Shown here piece by piece: positions 22,901 to 33,435 of a stretch of DNA of 64,000 nt. The translations under genes and the position numbers were made by a program. Under the pieces are notes generated by a model that saw nothing but the letters and a program-made list of their open reading frames with translations, was not told the origin of the DNA and did not search any database. Numbering within the stretch: the stretch's first letter is position 1; each line of letters begins with the position of its first letter. The DNA comes from Nelumbo lutea (Eukaryota > Streptophyta > Magnoliopsida > Proteales > Nelumbonaceae): NCBI GenBank assembly GCA_022828595.1, contig JAKGHH010000003.1, positions 55,665,759 to 55,729,758 on the forward strand, given 5' to 3'.

Positions 22901-24585
22901 ATACTTATGCAGCATACATTACATTGCCATAGCAACCATTTAAAGCTAGAAAATATAGGGCATGCCAACTTACACAAGTTCTCACATTCGACATTCAGAT
23001 TGAATCTGACATCCTTTATCTTGAGTATGCAACATTTAGGTAGGACCAATCAACATATGCTGAAGTTAAACTATAACCTTTTTTTTATTGTTAAATTTAA
23101 GTAGAGCTTTTTGGACTTGATCAACATTTTATAATGCTCATATTCCAGCAAGGTTTCATGTTGAGTCCATCAAACTGAAATACTCCTGTAGAGATATTTT
23201 GGTTTTATGGAAGTTCAGAACAATGTCTAGGTCAACTTAAACTTGAGCTGTTAAATTACCCAGTATTAGGTCACACTTGAGTTCATGTCTACAAAATCTG
23301 TTCCACGAAAGGCTATGGGTTTAACTGGGGCCTATCAGGTATCAAAGCCAAAAAACTTTCCTATATTAATATTCTTGATATATGGTTTCTGTTTTATTAG
23401 GGAAGTATGAAAACCTCACTTGCTCTTGACCTTTTTTTTTATTTTTGATAAGTTTGCTCTTGACCAATTTGCCACTATGATTCAACCTAAAGGAGACTGG
23501 CAACTTCAGAATTTGTTCTTTGCTGTATGTCTCCCCCCTCTTGCTTTCATGGCTAAAACATGTGCATGCACATGATAATGATCAATGTTATAAAATCTGG
23601 GTGGTCTGACCATTCTGTTCAAGAACTGGTGGCTTCATCTTCTGGTTGGTTCTTCATTTACCAAAATCAAATTGAGTATAAGATGTAGAACCTTGGCCAT
23701 GCATTTCTTTGAAAAACATGTTAGATTTTTGTAGATGTGGATCCACACACAATGTAGATTTTATTCACATGACCATGTTTCTTGGTTGGTGTACTTGGAT
23801 GTCGGATGCATATGTTGGTAGAGTCTGTCATGCATCCTTGCACAGAGGATCTAGTTGCTTCTTAAGAGTAACCACGAGGCTGTGTTTTCTTGTAGTGCTA
23901 CATTTACACCCTACACATAGTGGGATTCAAGTTTAAGCTTGTTTGAACGTGCACAAAACATTTTTGATCAAATCAGTGCTGTTGTATATGATGTTGAGTA
24001 TGTAATTATGTATCTTTATCACTTTATATACTTGCTTTCATCTACAAGCTATGCATGGCTCTAAGCCATTCAGGACCAAATTTGATATGAACCATGACCA
24101 TCATTGAGGTTGTTAACAGGTACTGCTACTAGATGAGGTTACAGTTGATCTAGATGTTGTTGCAAGACTTGATTTACTTGAGTTTTTGAAGGAAGAATGT
24201 GATCAAGTAAGGACTTCGTATAATCCATTTTAACATCAATTATATTACTTTGTTTGTCATAGAACCATAGCATAATTTAGACATTTACATATTGTAGAGA
24301 GGAGCAACAATTGTGTATGCAACCCATATTTTTGATGGTTTGGAGACATGGGCTACAGATGTGGCATATGTCCAAGATGGCGACTTGAAGAAGGCAGAGA
24401 AGTTGTCTGAGCTGCAAGAGTTGAAGAATGCTTCCAACTTGCTTGCAGTGGTTGAGTCATGGCTCCGTTCTGAAACTAAATGTGAGTGCAAGAAGGTCCT
24501 CAATCCTCCAGCCGAGACCAGGAAGGCATCTCCCTTTGATAACTCTCCTTTTAGATCATCTAGGCACATGGCCTACTACCGTTGA
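10772..24585 (+). CDS. ABCI20: ABC transporter I family protein, ABCI19/20/21 type (complete, six exons)
   Basis: A soluble, single-domain ABC ATPase (non-intrinsic ABC protein). Exons 10772-10940, 11782-11942, 21967-22018, 22396-22532, 24120-24206 and 24298-24585 total 894 bp, so 297 aa, with matching phases at every junction. Visible motifs are Walker A GANGSGKTT (52-60), the signature-like VSDGQRRRV (154-162), Walker [14 protein letters not shown] (174-186, catalytic Glu 179) and the H-loop ATHIFDG (His 212). The C-terminus SSRHMAYYR is characteristic of the group. There are no membrane segments. In Arabidopsis the three paralogues form an ER-associated complex that modulates cytokinin response. 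The choice of ABCI20 over 19 or 21 is not resolved; the protein may represent their common lineage. The start is the first ATG in the frame (a second is two codons on). Intron 2 is 10,024 bp and full of transposons, yet all splice sites read well. Confidence 0.93.
10941..11781 (+). other. ABCI intron 1, nothing else seen
   Basis: 841 bp, T-rich, ending in CTCATGTAG. Open frames in it are chance readings; no repeat boundary was found. Confidence 0.7.
11782..11942 (+). CDS. ABCI20: ABCI exon 2
   Basis: The acceptor CATGTAG completes Walker A (G|GG AAG ACT ACT). It encodes [20 protein letters not shown] and the family block [20 protein letters not shown]. The donor is GCT|GTGAGT. Confidence 0.93.
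12162..12523 (-). repeat. Copia element 1, 3' LTR
   Basis: 362 bp; on the minus strand it begins TGTAAAGAAC and ends GATCGACTACT. It follows the polypurine tract TTGAGGGGGAG (12524-12534). Confidence 0.93.
12524..14281 (-). pseudogene. Copia element 1 reverse transcriptase and RNase H
   Basis: Sequence runs from [20 protein letters not shown] through [20 protein letters not shown] and the catalytic [11 protein letters not shown] to RNase H ([20 protein letters not shown], then [15 protein letters not shown]). Stops and a frameshift near 13610 and 13928 break it. The RT catalytic aspartates are intact. Confidence 0.9.
14401..15341 (-). pseudogene. Copia element 1 GAG-pre-integrase and integrase
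   Basis: [12 protein letters not shown] with [14 protein letters not shown] gives the HHCC zinc-binding part. [20 protein letters not shown] and [20 protein letters not shown] give the D, D and E of the catalytic triad, all still readable. A frameshift at the C run near 15118 separates the first Asp block from the rest. Confidence 0.88.
15449..15976 (-). pseudogene. Copia element 1 aspartic protease region
   Basis: Contains the protease active site [13 protein letters not shown] and the downstream [20 protein letters not shown] block typical of copia. The active-site DSG is intact. The frame breaks before the GAG-pre-integrase part. Confidence 0.85.
16020..16738 (-). pseudogene. Copia element 1 gag
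   Basis: Starts [20 protein letters not shown] at 16738 and is broken by a stop two codons later and again further on. [17 protein letters not shown] is the typical copia gag core (compare W...D..V..WI..S). A CCHC knuckle is not clearly intact. Confidence 0.75.
17328..17689 (-). repeat. Copia element 1, 5' LTR
   Basis: Second 362-bp copy with the same ends. Its inner edge directly abuts the primer-binding site at 17311-17327, TGGTATCAGAGCCGACC on the minus strand, complementary to initiator tRNA-Met as in most plant copia elements. Confidence 0.93.
17740..19324 (-). mobile_element. LINE copy with permuted order (RNase H fragment ahead of RT)
   Basis: Flanked by ATTGATAT at 17732-17739 and 19325-19332, with the A-tail end (TTTTTT on plus) on the left, so the element reads on the minus strand. 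From its 5' end it encodes a partial RNase H ([18 protein letters not shown], then [11 protein letters not shown]), then without a stop an RT palm start ([26 protein letters not shown]), then [26 protein letters not shown] and [12 protein letters not shown] breaks off after [12 protein letters not shown] and jumps almost directly to the 3' end, so the normal zf-RVT and RNase H region is missing there. It starts about 50 bp from the copia element. Confidence 0.8.
19333..20689. other. ABCI intron 2 sequence; possible solo LTR near 19740-20180
   Basis: The segment 19850-20030 repeats short units such as TCTAACAGTTTNACTCCTA and has GACTCTATAAATATG, a TATA-like site, followed by a pyrimidine-rich part. 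This resembles an LTR with promoter, but no partner, PBS or target duplication was found. Confidence 0.3.
20690..21471. mobile_element. hAT-type non-autonomous element
   Basis: 782 bp with ends CAAGGTTTTAAAAGGC and GCCTTTTAAAACAATG, flanked by a perfect 8-bp duplication GTTTTAAA (20682-20689, 21472-21479). Both subterminal regions are dense in GAGGC/GCCTC motifs, a usual trait of hAT elements. The interior is AT-rich and codes for nothing. Confidence 0.85.
21967..22018 (+). CDS. ABCI20: ABCI exon 3 (52-bp micro-exon)
   Basis: Between TTTTAG and GTAGGC. It encodes [17 protein letters not shown], which matches the family exactly where needed ([16 protein letters not shown]). It follows the 10-kb intron and precedes a 377-bp one. 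Confidence 0.92.
22396..22532 (+). CDS. ABCI20: ABCI exon 4 (signature motif)
   Basis: Acceptor TTGGCAG, donor CAG|GTATTT. It encodes [18 protein letters not shown] and the signature-containing [20 protein letters not shown]. Confidence 0.93.
22533..24119 (+). other. ABCI intron 4, nothing recognised
   Basis: 1587 bp of AT-rich intron with only short open frames. No terminal repeats or retroelement motifs were found. Confidence 0.6.
24120..24206 (+). CDS. ABCI20: ABCI exon 5 (Walker B)
   Basis: 29 codons between AACAG and CAA|GTAAGG, encoding [20 protein letters not shown] and EFLKEECDQ. The Walker B Asp and the following catalytic Glu are intact. Confidence 0.93.
24298..24585 (+). CDS. ABCI20: ABCI exon 6 (H-loop and C-terminus, stop)
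   Basis: Acceptor ATTGTAG; encodes [20 protein letters not shown] onward and ends in HMAYYR with TGA. The last 40 residues before the conserved end are the least conserved part of the family. Confidence 0.93.
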   Translation, partial: RGATIVYATHIFDGLETWATDVAYVQDGDLKKAEKLSELQELKNASNLLAVVESWLRSETKCECKKVLNPPAETRKASPFDNSPFRSSRHMAYYR

Positions 24586-25830
24586 ATCTAACTCCTATTC
24601 AACCTCTGTGGGTGGTGCCCCAAATCGAGGATTTTTACCCTGTATCAGTAAAGGAAAAATAAGCAAGGGCCAGATGATACTAGTACAATACCCCCAATAT
24701 ATCAAAAAGCAATCCTAGAGCTACCCAATATCCACACTCCTTTAAGTTAGAAAAGGGAAAGGAGGGACTATTCTTATAAAGAATGCCGCTTTATTGGCTT
24801 TACTGTTGTGGCACGGTTGTCAGATTAAGCAACTTTGATTTTGGTCATAGATGATCTATAATTTCTGTTCAATAGATTGGCATTGGTGAATCCTATTACC
24901 TAGATTCTGCTTGATGTTATTTTATTCAACCGTGCAATGCTTCCCCATGGCGTTTAGAAGGCCAAGCTGCTATGTTCCTAGCAATGTTTTGAGTCGAAAC
25001 ACCATTTATACTTGAACTACATACATCACTGTTTGTACCTGAATGCTATTTGGTGAGAAATGTATTTCCTATTCATGTCAGCATCCAATCAACGTACATC
25101 AGGCAAGGTGTTAAGATTTTGTTACCCAAAGCAGAAAACATCAAATTGATGTTTCTTGAAACACCCCTCTAGCATGGATTTTCATGCAGTGTTTTATGAC
25201 TGTTGGCTCAAAACACACCTATATGGTACCTATGCGGTGGTGTTTACGATGGCATTAAAGTCATTTTCTCTACGTGGTGTAGCAGGTTTCCATTGGTTGG
25301 TGCAGAAAATTTTTTGATGTGAAATCCCCTCAGAAAAACATATGATGCAAAGTTGCAATGAAGCAGCACATATAAAACTTAAACCTCTCTTGGAATTTTC
25401 TCCTAAATACTTAAGCATTTCTTCTCTTTTCAAATTGGACTAAAAATTCCCCTGTCAAGCGATGTTATCAGACAAAAATCTCCCCCCTTTGCAAGTGATA
25501 TCATGTGCGGGTTATTTTTTAACCCAAATTTGCCCTCTATTGCCCCTTCTGTCTACCATAAGAACCCTTCGGCAAACGTTAAAATGAATACAAAATCTTT
25601 TTGCTTTTTTATGAATCAATAAGAATTGTTTTTCTCGTATAAAATGAGAACCAACCTCCCACATTTATCTCATTTTCCTATGTTTCTCTTTCAAGCTATT
25701 AAACAAAGGAAACAAGGAATTAGTTCAAAGAACAAAGGACATGAGATGCAATCTGAACTATTTCAAACAATAGAACTATAGAGCAGAGGGTGTGATGCCA
25801 ATAGGAACCTTGGTATAACTTATATAGGTT
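24586..25830 (+). other. ABCI 3' UTR and downstream flank
   Basis: The 3' UTR should occupy the first few hundred bases. No clear AATAAA signal directs one end. Beyond about 25000 the sequence is unremarkable and non-coding. Confidence 0.5.
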
Positions 25831-25833
25831 TAA

Positions 25834-27122
25834 GGGTCTGTTTGGTTCGTGATCTGAATCGGATTCTGATCGATGCTTCTTGGTTCATAAAGAGGCTGGA
25901 ATTGGAATCAACTATGATTTTCAATTTTGCCCCTTATAAAAATTAAAAAGAAGAAAATGCATGAAAATATCAAAAAATGTAGAAATTGCAGAAATTTTGC
26001 AGGAAAATGGAGAAATTACAATAATTTTGTAGAAAATTCAAAAAAAATGCACGAAAATACTCAAAACTTACAGAAATTGCAAAAAAAATGTAGAAATTTT
26101 GTGGGAAAATACAGAAATTACAACGATTTCTATTCTCTGTTTTTTCTGATATTTTAAAAGTGCATGAAACGAGTAGAACATAGGCCCACTTGGTGGGGAA
26201 GCTCGGGATGCATGTATAAAACTAGACATAGGGATTTGGGTGGACGATCTCACTAAAAAAGAAGAAAGGGGGAGTGCAGGTGGATATTGAAGCAATGAAG
26301 AGAGAGAGAGAGAGAGAGAGAGAGACGCTATCACATACGAACGAAAAACCAGGAGAATCAGAGGGGTTTAGAGAGAGAGAGTGAGAAAGAGCATAGAGTA
26401 CCGTATGTATTGTATGTGTACGTAGTAGACAACGACCAGAGAGAAGAGCCAAAATGACAAGAATAGCCTTCTTAGAAGAGCAAGCTTTTCTTCGTGCACA
26501 TTAACACATAAAGCACGCTCATCGTACATAGCTTCTCTCTCTCTCTGATATATGTTTCTTCTAATACCTATGCTGCATTGCATCTGTTTGGAATGGGAAG
26601 GGAGATGATGCAGACAACAAGAAAAGCTAATGAGTTGTAATTGCAGAGGGAGCAGATCAGAAGCAGAAGCAATGACGTAAATCAATGCCGTTAATTCATT
26701 TATTGGCAGAGAGAGTGGGTTCAGACTCTATCAGCCCAAGAAGGCCAGATGAGGAGGAGCAAGAAGAGTGGTAGCTGATTTGGAGGAAGAACAAGGAGGA
26801 GGAGAATGATGGTTGGCAGTGGTCTTACCTCACCGGAGATGGGGTTGACAGTGGCAATGACAACAAATAATATGGAGGTTGGAGGGATTCTTCCTTTTCA
26901 CAACAACTCAATCTAGGTTGGATTGGAGGGGATTTTTGTCCAAAAAGAAAAAAAAAAGGAAACTAAATAACGAAATGAGAATCGCTTTCCGGAGTAGGGG
27001 ATTGGGATTGGCCATTCCCCATCCACCTACTCATTCCCATTCCGGTCGACCAAACATCCAGAAATGGAATGACACATTCTGATTCCGATTCGAGGGTCCT
27101 ATCCCTTGAACCAAACAGACCC
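25834..27122. mobile_element. PIF/Harbinger-type non-autonomous element, 1.3 kb
   Basis: 1289 bp with inverted ends GGGTCTGTTTGGTTC and GAACCAAACAGACCC, flanked by TAA on both sides (25831-25833, 27123-27125). The interior has a short tandem-like region rich in AGAAATT near 25960-26130, a (GA)n tract near 26299-26325 and no transposase. The long purine tract creates misleading minus-strand open frames. Confidence 0.85.
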
Positions 27123-27533
27123 TAAGTCTTGTAGAAAGGAGGTTTAAGCCCCCGAAAAAACAAAATTAAGTAATATAAAAGTAAAATTCAAATGTATTTT
27201 CCTCTTCTCTTTTCGCTAGGTAAAATAAATGGCAATATGCTTATGTGGGTAGATGTGTTTTTCTTGGTGTATTTTAGAAAAAAAAAAAAGAGGAAAAGAA
27301 AAGAAAACTTGCGAATTGCATCTCTTTCTCTGTGTTCAACTCAGATTGATCTGACTTAGCATTTTATGCTTTGGGTTTGAGCCTTCAGAACTGACCCATT
27401 CAAATTTTGACACAACCCAACCTGAGCCCTCTCTTCAGGCTTCCCTGGAAGTGCAGACCAAGAAAATGGTAAAAAACAATGAAAACGACAAAGATGTTTT
27501 TAGGGGCCATAGCAAGTTATGGCTCAAAAAACA
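27123..27533. other. Intergenic, nothing recognised
   Basis: AT-rich sequence between the Harbinger-type element and the Helitron candidate. Confidence 0.6.
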
Positions 27534-28794
27534 TCTATACTATATATATAAAAGTGTGGATGCAATGTGAAACTTTTTTGGAGTAAAATTATCCTATTTC
27601 TTTGTTTGAGAAAGAGAAAGTATAAAAGTCATTTTATTATAGCTTTAATGCTTATTTGAATGGCTACTAAAATGCCCATTTTTATGTATTTAGTCGATCT
27701 CTAATTGTAAGGGTTGAAAATGTAATTTCAATTATTATTTTCCACCTCATTTGATTCTCTCTTATTAAATCTTATACTTAAGGTATTAAATTTCATTTTC
27801 TCTTATTAAATTCTATATTTAAGTTATTTTTACTAATAAATGCTACTAATTAGATCCATATCAATATTTTTAACAATATCAACCCATATGTTTTAAAAAT
27901 GACTCAAAAACAAGACCATTCTTTATCCAAGTGGTGGCTAAGCAATTCAACCATCCAAATCAAATTGATCAACCTATGAAGTCATTGTTAGGTAATAAAA
28001 ATTTTAAAATACAAATAAATATAGAAAATTACAAAAAAAATAGAAAAAATTAGACACATTTATGATATTTTTATTAATCAAATTAAGAAAAAATACATGT
28101 AATAAACAAGAAATACTTTTATGATAATGAAAATAAAATATAAAGTTAATAATAAATAGTTCAACTTTTGGGTTGAATTTGTTAACCTTTAATATCATAA
28201 ATAAATAATAAAAATTAATAAAATATAAAAAGAAAAAGTGCATAAATTTTGCAAAAAAAAAGCATTTGGGCGCATGTATAATATCACATATTTATCATAT
28301 TAAACAAAAAGTAAGTGTGACATATCAAACTTATTTTTACAGACAAAAAACCAAAAAAAAAAAATATTGAAAAGATCGAACACATCTATAGTTTTATATT
28401 TACACTACTATTAAAAATATGAATAAGATTGTAGAACTTTATTTTGACTGAAATACTCATTTTTGAATTTAGTCTCTATATTTAAATCTTATATTTTTTT
28501 TGATAAATGAACAAAAGAAAAGAGATACACCAAAAAGATAAACATTACAAAAAGAAGAGTCTAGCCAAGCAAGTAGGCCTGTCAATAATACTTGAAACTT
28601 CACAACTTAATACAATTATCACATATTTGAATGGAGTGTTTATGGAATCAGATTTGGATCCTTCAATCTGCATCCGATTAATAATAAAAAATAAAAATAA
28701 AATACATAAAATTTATAAATAAATTTGGACATATTATTACTATCATTAATATAATTTAGTATTGTCATGTACAAAACACGTGCATACTTGCTAA
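27534..28794 (+). mobile_element. Helitron candidate (non-autonomous)
   Basis: Starts TCTATACTATATATATAAAAG, the usual 5' form of plant Helitrons, preceded by A. It ends about 1.26 kb later in CACGTGCATACTTGCTAA followed by T, giving an A-T insertion site and a CTAA (CTRR) end. The 3' hairpin is imperfect, the interior is extremely AT-rich, and there is no Rep/helicase. The end call is less certain than the start. Confidence 0.4.
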
Positions 28795-28845
28795 TAATAA
28801 AAAAAGTATATATCATATATGATAAGATTGATAATTTTCCTATTT

Positions 28846-29260
28846 TTTTATTAGTAATAGAAATTTCCATTAAACTACAAAAGGGAGAAAGAAAAAAACA
28901 GGCTAGATTAAGGAGAAAGAAAAACCAGCCAAGACAACCAACAAAACACAGAAACGGAAACAAACAAACACAGAGGTTAAGGATCAGATAGCACAATCTA
29001 ACTAGGACCATCTGTCCTCTCCTTGGGACAAGCTTTCTACTCGTTCAGAATCTCACACAACCATGGGATAAAGAGACTAGGTTCCTTTAGATGCTACTCT
29101 TTCAATGTTATCATATGTGCTGCTTCATTGCAACTTTGCATCAACTAAGCGGAAATGCCACTTGACATTCCACATCAAATGGATCACATCCTTCAAAGTA
29201 AACTGCACCTTCATCAAGCAATTTCAGTATGTTGCTGTTTAGGTCCTTGACCAACTATAT
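28846..29260 (-). mobile_element. LINE 3' portion, left half (split by copia element 2)
   Basis: Left edge is a T-rich end with TTTTTTTATTAGTAATAG, like the A-tail ends of other minus-strand LINEs here. One minus-strand frame reads VIHLMWNVKWHFRLVDAKLQ, like the C-terminal RNase H region of plant LINEs, with stops. It stops at the copia LTR and resumes at 34178. Confidence 0.5.
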
Positions 29261-29457
29261 TGTTAGGATTGAATTGGGAATCTCCGGGATTAGGAGACTC
29301 CGCTGAGTTAGGATTGAATTAGGAGTTCGTTTTCAGTTTGAGTTCCTGTAAATTTAGGAGATTCGATGTTCGATGGCTATGTATGGTTGTGTATATATAT
29401 CTAAATCTTCAATGAATGAAAATAAGAAAAGCAAACCAGAAAAGCTCTGGTTTTACA
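29261..29457 (+). repeat. Copia element 2, 5' LTR
   Basis: 197 bp, TG...CA. It is longer than its partner by a 28-29 bp partial duplication of the TTAGGATTGAATT start and a few bases near the TATATAT region. Confidence 0.92.
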
Positions 29458-29678
29458 TGGTATCAGAGCCACGAGAGATCTGTGTTCCAAGACCTCTGGA
29501 AATCAGTGGTGGAAGCGACGATATTCGGTGCCGGGAAAGGAGAAGCTCTGCACTCCAAATTCCAGTCAAGACTCTGGATTTCATAGAGTTAGATCTTCGT
29601 CTTCGTCCTACCAAGACTGCAACCGATTGTGGAAGCGACGATCTGTTACCAATGGTGCGAACACTGAGAGGCGGGAAT

Positions 29679-29895
29679 CGTTCCAGCGGCGGCGATCCAT
29701 TACCAGTGGTCGTGTTTCGTTCCAGTGGCGGCGATCCATTACCAGTGGTCGTGTTTCGTTCCAGTGGCGGCGATCCCTTACCAGCGGTGGTGATCTGTTA
29801 CCAGTGGTCATGTTTCGTTCCTGTGGCGGTGATCTCTTACCAGCGGCAGCGATCTCTTAACAATGGTGGCATTCATGTTTCGTTCCGATGGCAGC
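29679..29895 (+). repeat. 39-bp tandem array in the copia 2 leader
   Basis: The unit begins CGTTCCAGTGGCGGCGATCC. Two copies are near identical at 29679-29717 and 29718-29756, followed by two longer, diverged units and a partial one. It gives a 251-codon open frame (29373-30128) that starts in the LTR and shows only repeats, so I do not call it a gene. The array is strongly GC-rich compared with the AT-rich surroundings. Confidence 0.85.
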
Positions 29896-30437
29896 AATCT
29901 CTCAGAAACGATGTCGATAGCACTGCTTCTGCTTCATATTGCTTCCACATCCGAACAAGGGAAGAAGCATGCAGTTTTGGGATATCAACGGAACTTTCCG
30001 TTGGAGTTGGTGAAGCCCCTCTTAGAAACGCTAACTACCTTGTTGACACAGGTTGTGACATGGAGAGAGTCAAGAGTTTAGCATCACGGTTCTGTCTCTC
30101 GGTCGTGGTAACCACATCCTGGGCCTGAATAGAAGCCCACCGATCAAGTATCCGTGAGCGCCTGTGTCGAACGTCTGAAGATTCTACACTGACTCAAGAA
30201 CCCTTTGACTGGATCAGGACGGTCCCGGAGGAATTGTGCATTGAGGCTGTCGGAAGATCGGTCTCAGATTCCATGGCTTTGAAATCAGTGCCTCTTTAGG
30301 GAGTTTCGGATAAGACTCACGAACGTCTGGATCTTTAACGGGTTTTCGATGAGTCGAAGTTTTGCAGAAGGTTTTAGGGAGATCCGGTTTTCTGTTTTTG
30401 TGACGATTCTGTCGCCAATTGAGGGTTTTCAGACACG

Positions 30438-30983
30438 GTGGTCGATATGGCTGAAAATAGAGAAAAAGAACACGGTGGGCGTGGTGGACGGAAACAAGGA
30501 ACAGGGGCAGGAGGAAAAGGTCGTGGCGGCCAAGTCAAGGCCAATATAGCCAAAGTCTCTACACAAGGCAATGCGTCTCAAGGAAAATCAATCGATGCAG
30601 TCAAGATTGGGTTAAATGTACTAAGTAGTGAGCAGTAGAACATGTTACTCAACCTTTTGAACACACAGAAAGAGGGGAGTCAACAACTAAGTGGTAAGCG
30701 AAAGTTGTCAGAGTGGATAATAGACACAAGGGATTTTCATCATATGACAGGAAGCCTCGAGTTGATGAGAGACATAAAGAACATCATTCCGTGCTCTATC
30801 GGGCTGCCAGATGGGAAAGCGACAATAGCAGAGAAAGAAGGCATAGCTGCACTAGACGATCATCTGAAACTGAGTAATGTTTTATATATGCCTAGTTTGA
30901 ATTGCAATCTAATTTCTGTGTCGCAATTGATTGAGGAGTCTAATTGTGTTGTTCAGTTCACTAATAAATTCTGTGTGATATAG
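30438..30983 (+). pseudogene. Copia element 2 gag remnant and protease
   Basis: A glycine-arginine-rich piece (EKEHGGRGGRKQGTGAGGKG) is all that resembles the gag tail. Protease follows as WIIDTRDFHHMTG, where the expected DTGAS is DTRDF, so the active site is damaged; LSNVLYMPSLNCNLISVSQL is normal. A stop separates the parts. Confidence 0.8.
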
Positions 30984-30998
30984 GATCGAACTATAAGG

Positions 30999-31871
30999 AT
31001 GCTAATTGGAGCGGGTGAGCAGCGAGAGGGACTCTATTATTTCCGGAGCATTGCATCAGCAAGAGCAATGAAGACTACAGAGAGCAAGACGTGTGATATT
31101 TGGCATCAAAGTTTAGGGCATTATTCTCATAAAATTGTTAAGTTGTTGCCTTTTGTTAGTACTAAAAATAATAATGATTACAGTATTAAGGGTTGTGATG
31201 TATGCTTCCGAGCTAAACAATGTCGAGAATAGTTTGTTTCTAGTAATAACAAAGCATCCGATATTTTTGAGTTAATTCATTGTGATTTATGGGGTCCTTA
31301 TAGAACTGCAGCTTCTTGTGGTGCTCATTATTTCTTGACAATAGTAGATGATTTTTCTAGAGGTGTTTGGATTTATCTTCTGATTGATAAGACAGAAGTG
31401 GGACAAGTTCTTCGAAATTTTTTTGCTATGGTTCAAAGGCAATTTAACAAACCTGTCAAAGTGGTTCGTACTGATAATGGGACTGAGTTTGTCTGATTGG
31501 TTAGTTATTTTGCTCAGCATGGTATTATTTATCAAACCACTTGTGTCGGGACCTCTCAACAAAACAGGAGGGTTGAATGCAAACAACGGAACATACTCAA
31601 TGTTGCCCGAGCATTGCGTTTTCAAGCTAGCATGCCTATTAATTTTTGGGGGGAATGTGTATTGACCGCATGTTATTTGATCAATTGGACACCGTCCATT
31701 TTGTTGAAGGGAAAGACTCCCTGTGAAGTTTTATTTGGGCGACCTCCTTATGATAATGTGCCAGTTTTTGGTTGCTTGGCATATGCGCACAATCATGGAC
31801 ATGGAGGAGATAAATTTATCAGTCGAAGTAGACAGTGTGTTTTTGTTGGGTATCATTTTGGAAAGAAATGA
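30999..31871 (+). pseudogene. Copia element 2 integrase
   Basis: IWHQSLGHYSHKIV and CDVCFRAKQCRE form the zinc-binding region. LIHCDLWGPY, VVRTDNGTEF and SQQNRRVECKQRNILNVARA carry the D, D and E residues. Stops at about 31230 and 31494 break it. Confidence 0.88.
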
Positions 31872-32307
31872 TGGAGCTTGTATGATTTAGAGTCCAACAC
31901 GTTCTTTGCATCAAGAGATGTTACCTTTTAGAGGATGAATTTCCTTATGCACGCAAGGAGGATAAACAACCAAACAAAGCACAAGGCCAATTTCATTGTG
32001 GAATAGGTGGGACAGATGAGGTGTTGGTGCCGTACACTTATTTACCAGGACAAGCAAATGGCGAGATGGAGACTAACCAGCGAGGTGAACTTGCAGAAGA
32101 AGGAGTCAGTGTAGAAGAAGGAACCCACATAGACCCAAATGCCAATACTAGTGAACCCATGCATTCTTCTGACGTCACCACAGAAAATACAAGCGAAGAC
32201 AATCCTGACGTCAAGGGGGTGGCAATGTTGAGCAACAACAGCACTCTGATTCTCATTTAGGGCGTAGGCATCGATAGAAACAGCAGTCCACAAGATTAAG
32301 AGACTAT

Positions 32308-33435
32308 GTGCTTCACACCACACAACGCTTGAGTCCCTCTCCACGTCCCTTTGCAAGCTCATTCAGCCAATCACATCCTGCAGGTAGTCCTTATCCCATA
32401 GATAACTATGTGAATTGTAACAATTTTTCTTGTCGACATCGTGCTTTCTTGGCAGCTATTACTGCAAGAGTTGAACCTACTTCTTTTGCTGAGGCCGTAA
32501 AGGATGAAAAATGGAGGGATGCAATGCAGAAAGAAATACATGCACTTGAGAATAATCAGACATGGACTATAGAGCCTTTGCCATCTGGAAAACAATCCAT
32601 AGGATGCAAATGGTTATATCGAATCAAGTACAACGCTGATGGGACAGTGGAAAGATACAAAGCCCGTCTCGTGATCTTTGGGAACAAGCAGATTGAGGGA
32701 ATTGATTATAATGAAACTTTTGCCCCAATTGCAAAAATGGTTATTATCCGTACCTTTCTTGCAGTCGCAACAACTAGAAATTGGGAGCTTCATCAAATGG
32801 ACGTACATAATGCATTCTTGCACGGTGACCTTCATGAGGAAGTCTACATGCGAATGCCTCCTAGTTTTCAGTCAGATAAACTAGGTATGGTGTGTCGGTT
32901 GCAAAAATATCTGTATGGCTTGAAACAAGCGCCGAGATGTTGGTTTGTTAAATTAACTACAACCTTGAAGACATATGGGTTTCAACAATCAGGTTCAGAT
33001 TACTCCCTATTCACCTTTCGTCGAGACATGGTACATGTGCTTGTTCTCGTGTATGTGGACGGCATTATCGTGTCAGGTAATGATCATATGGCAATTCAAG
33101 TCTTCAAGAAATATTTGAGTGACTGCTTCCATATGAAAGACTTGGGACCATTGAAATATTTTCTAGGCATTGAAGTTGCCCGAAACTCAACAGGAATTTT
33201 TCTGTCTCAACGAAAGTATGCTCTGGATATTATCGCTAAAGTTGGATTACTTGGTGCAAAACCTGCTCATTTTCCTATGGAGCAGAATCACAATCTGGCC
33301 TTGACAAATGGACCTCTCTTATCTGATCCTGAGCGATACAGGCACTTGGTGGGCAGGCTTATTTATCTCTCAGCAACTCGTCCTGAGTTGTCTTATTGTG
33401 TGCATGTTCTGTCCCAATTCATGCAACAACCGTAA
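32308..33435 (+). pseudogene. Copia element 2 reverse transcriptase with altered YVDD box
   Basis: Longest open frame of the element, 375 codons. It shows KWRDAMQKEIHALENNQTW, HQMDVHNAFLHGDLHEEVYM and LVLVYVDGIIVSGNDHMA. The catalytic YVDD reads YVDG, losing one metal-binding aspartate, so the enzyme would be inactive even without the stops. It ends in a stop at the start of RNase H. Confidence 0.92.

Noticed and set aside
26068..26685. Overlapping minus-strand frames with Ser/Leu repeats
   Set aside because: They come from the (GA)n tract inside the Harbinger-type element and have no domain.
29373..30128. 251-codon plus-strand open frame
   Set aside because: It starts inside the copia LTR, crosses the PBS and is mainly the 39-bp tandem array; no gag motif. 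Treated as repeat-derived.
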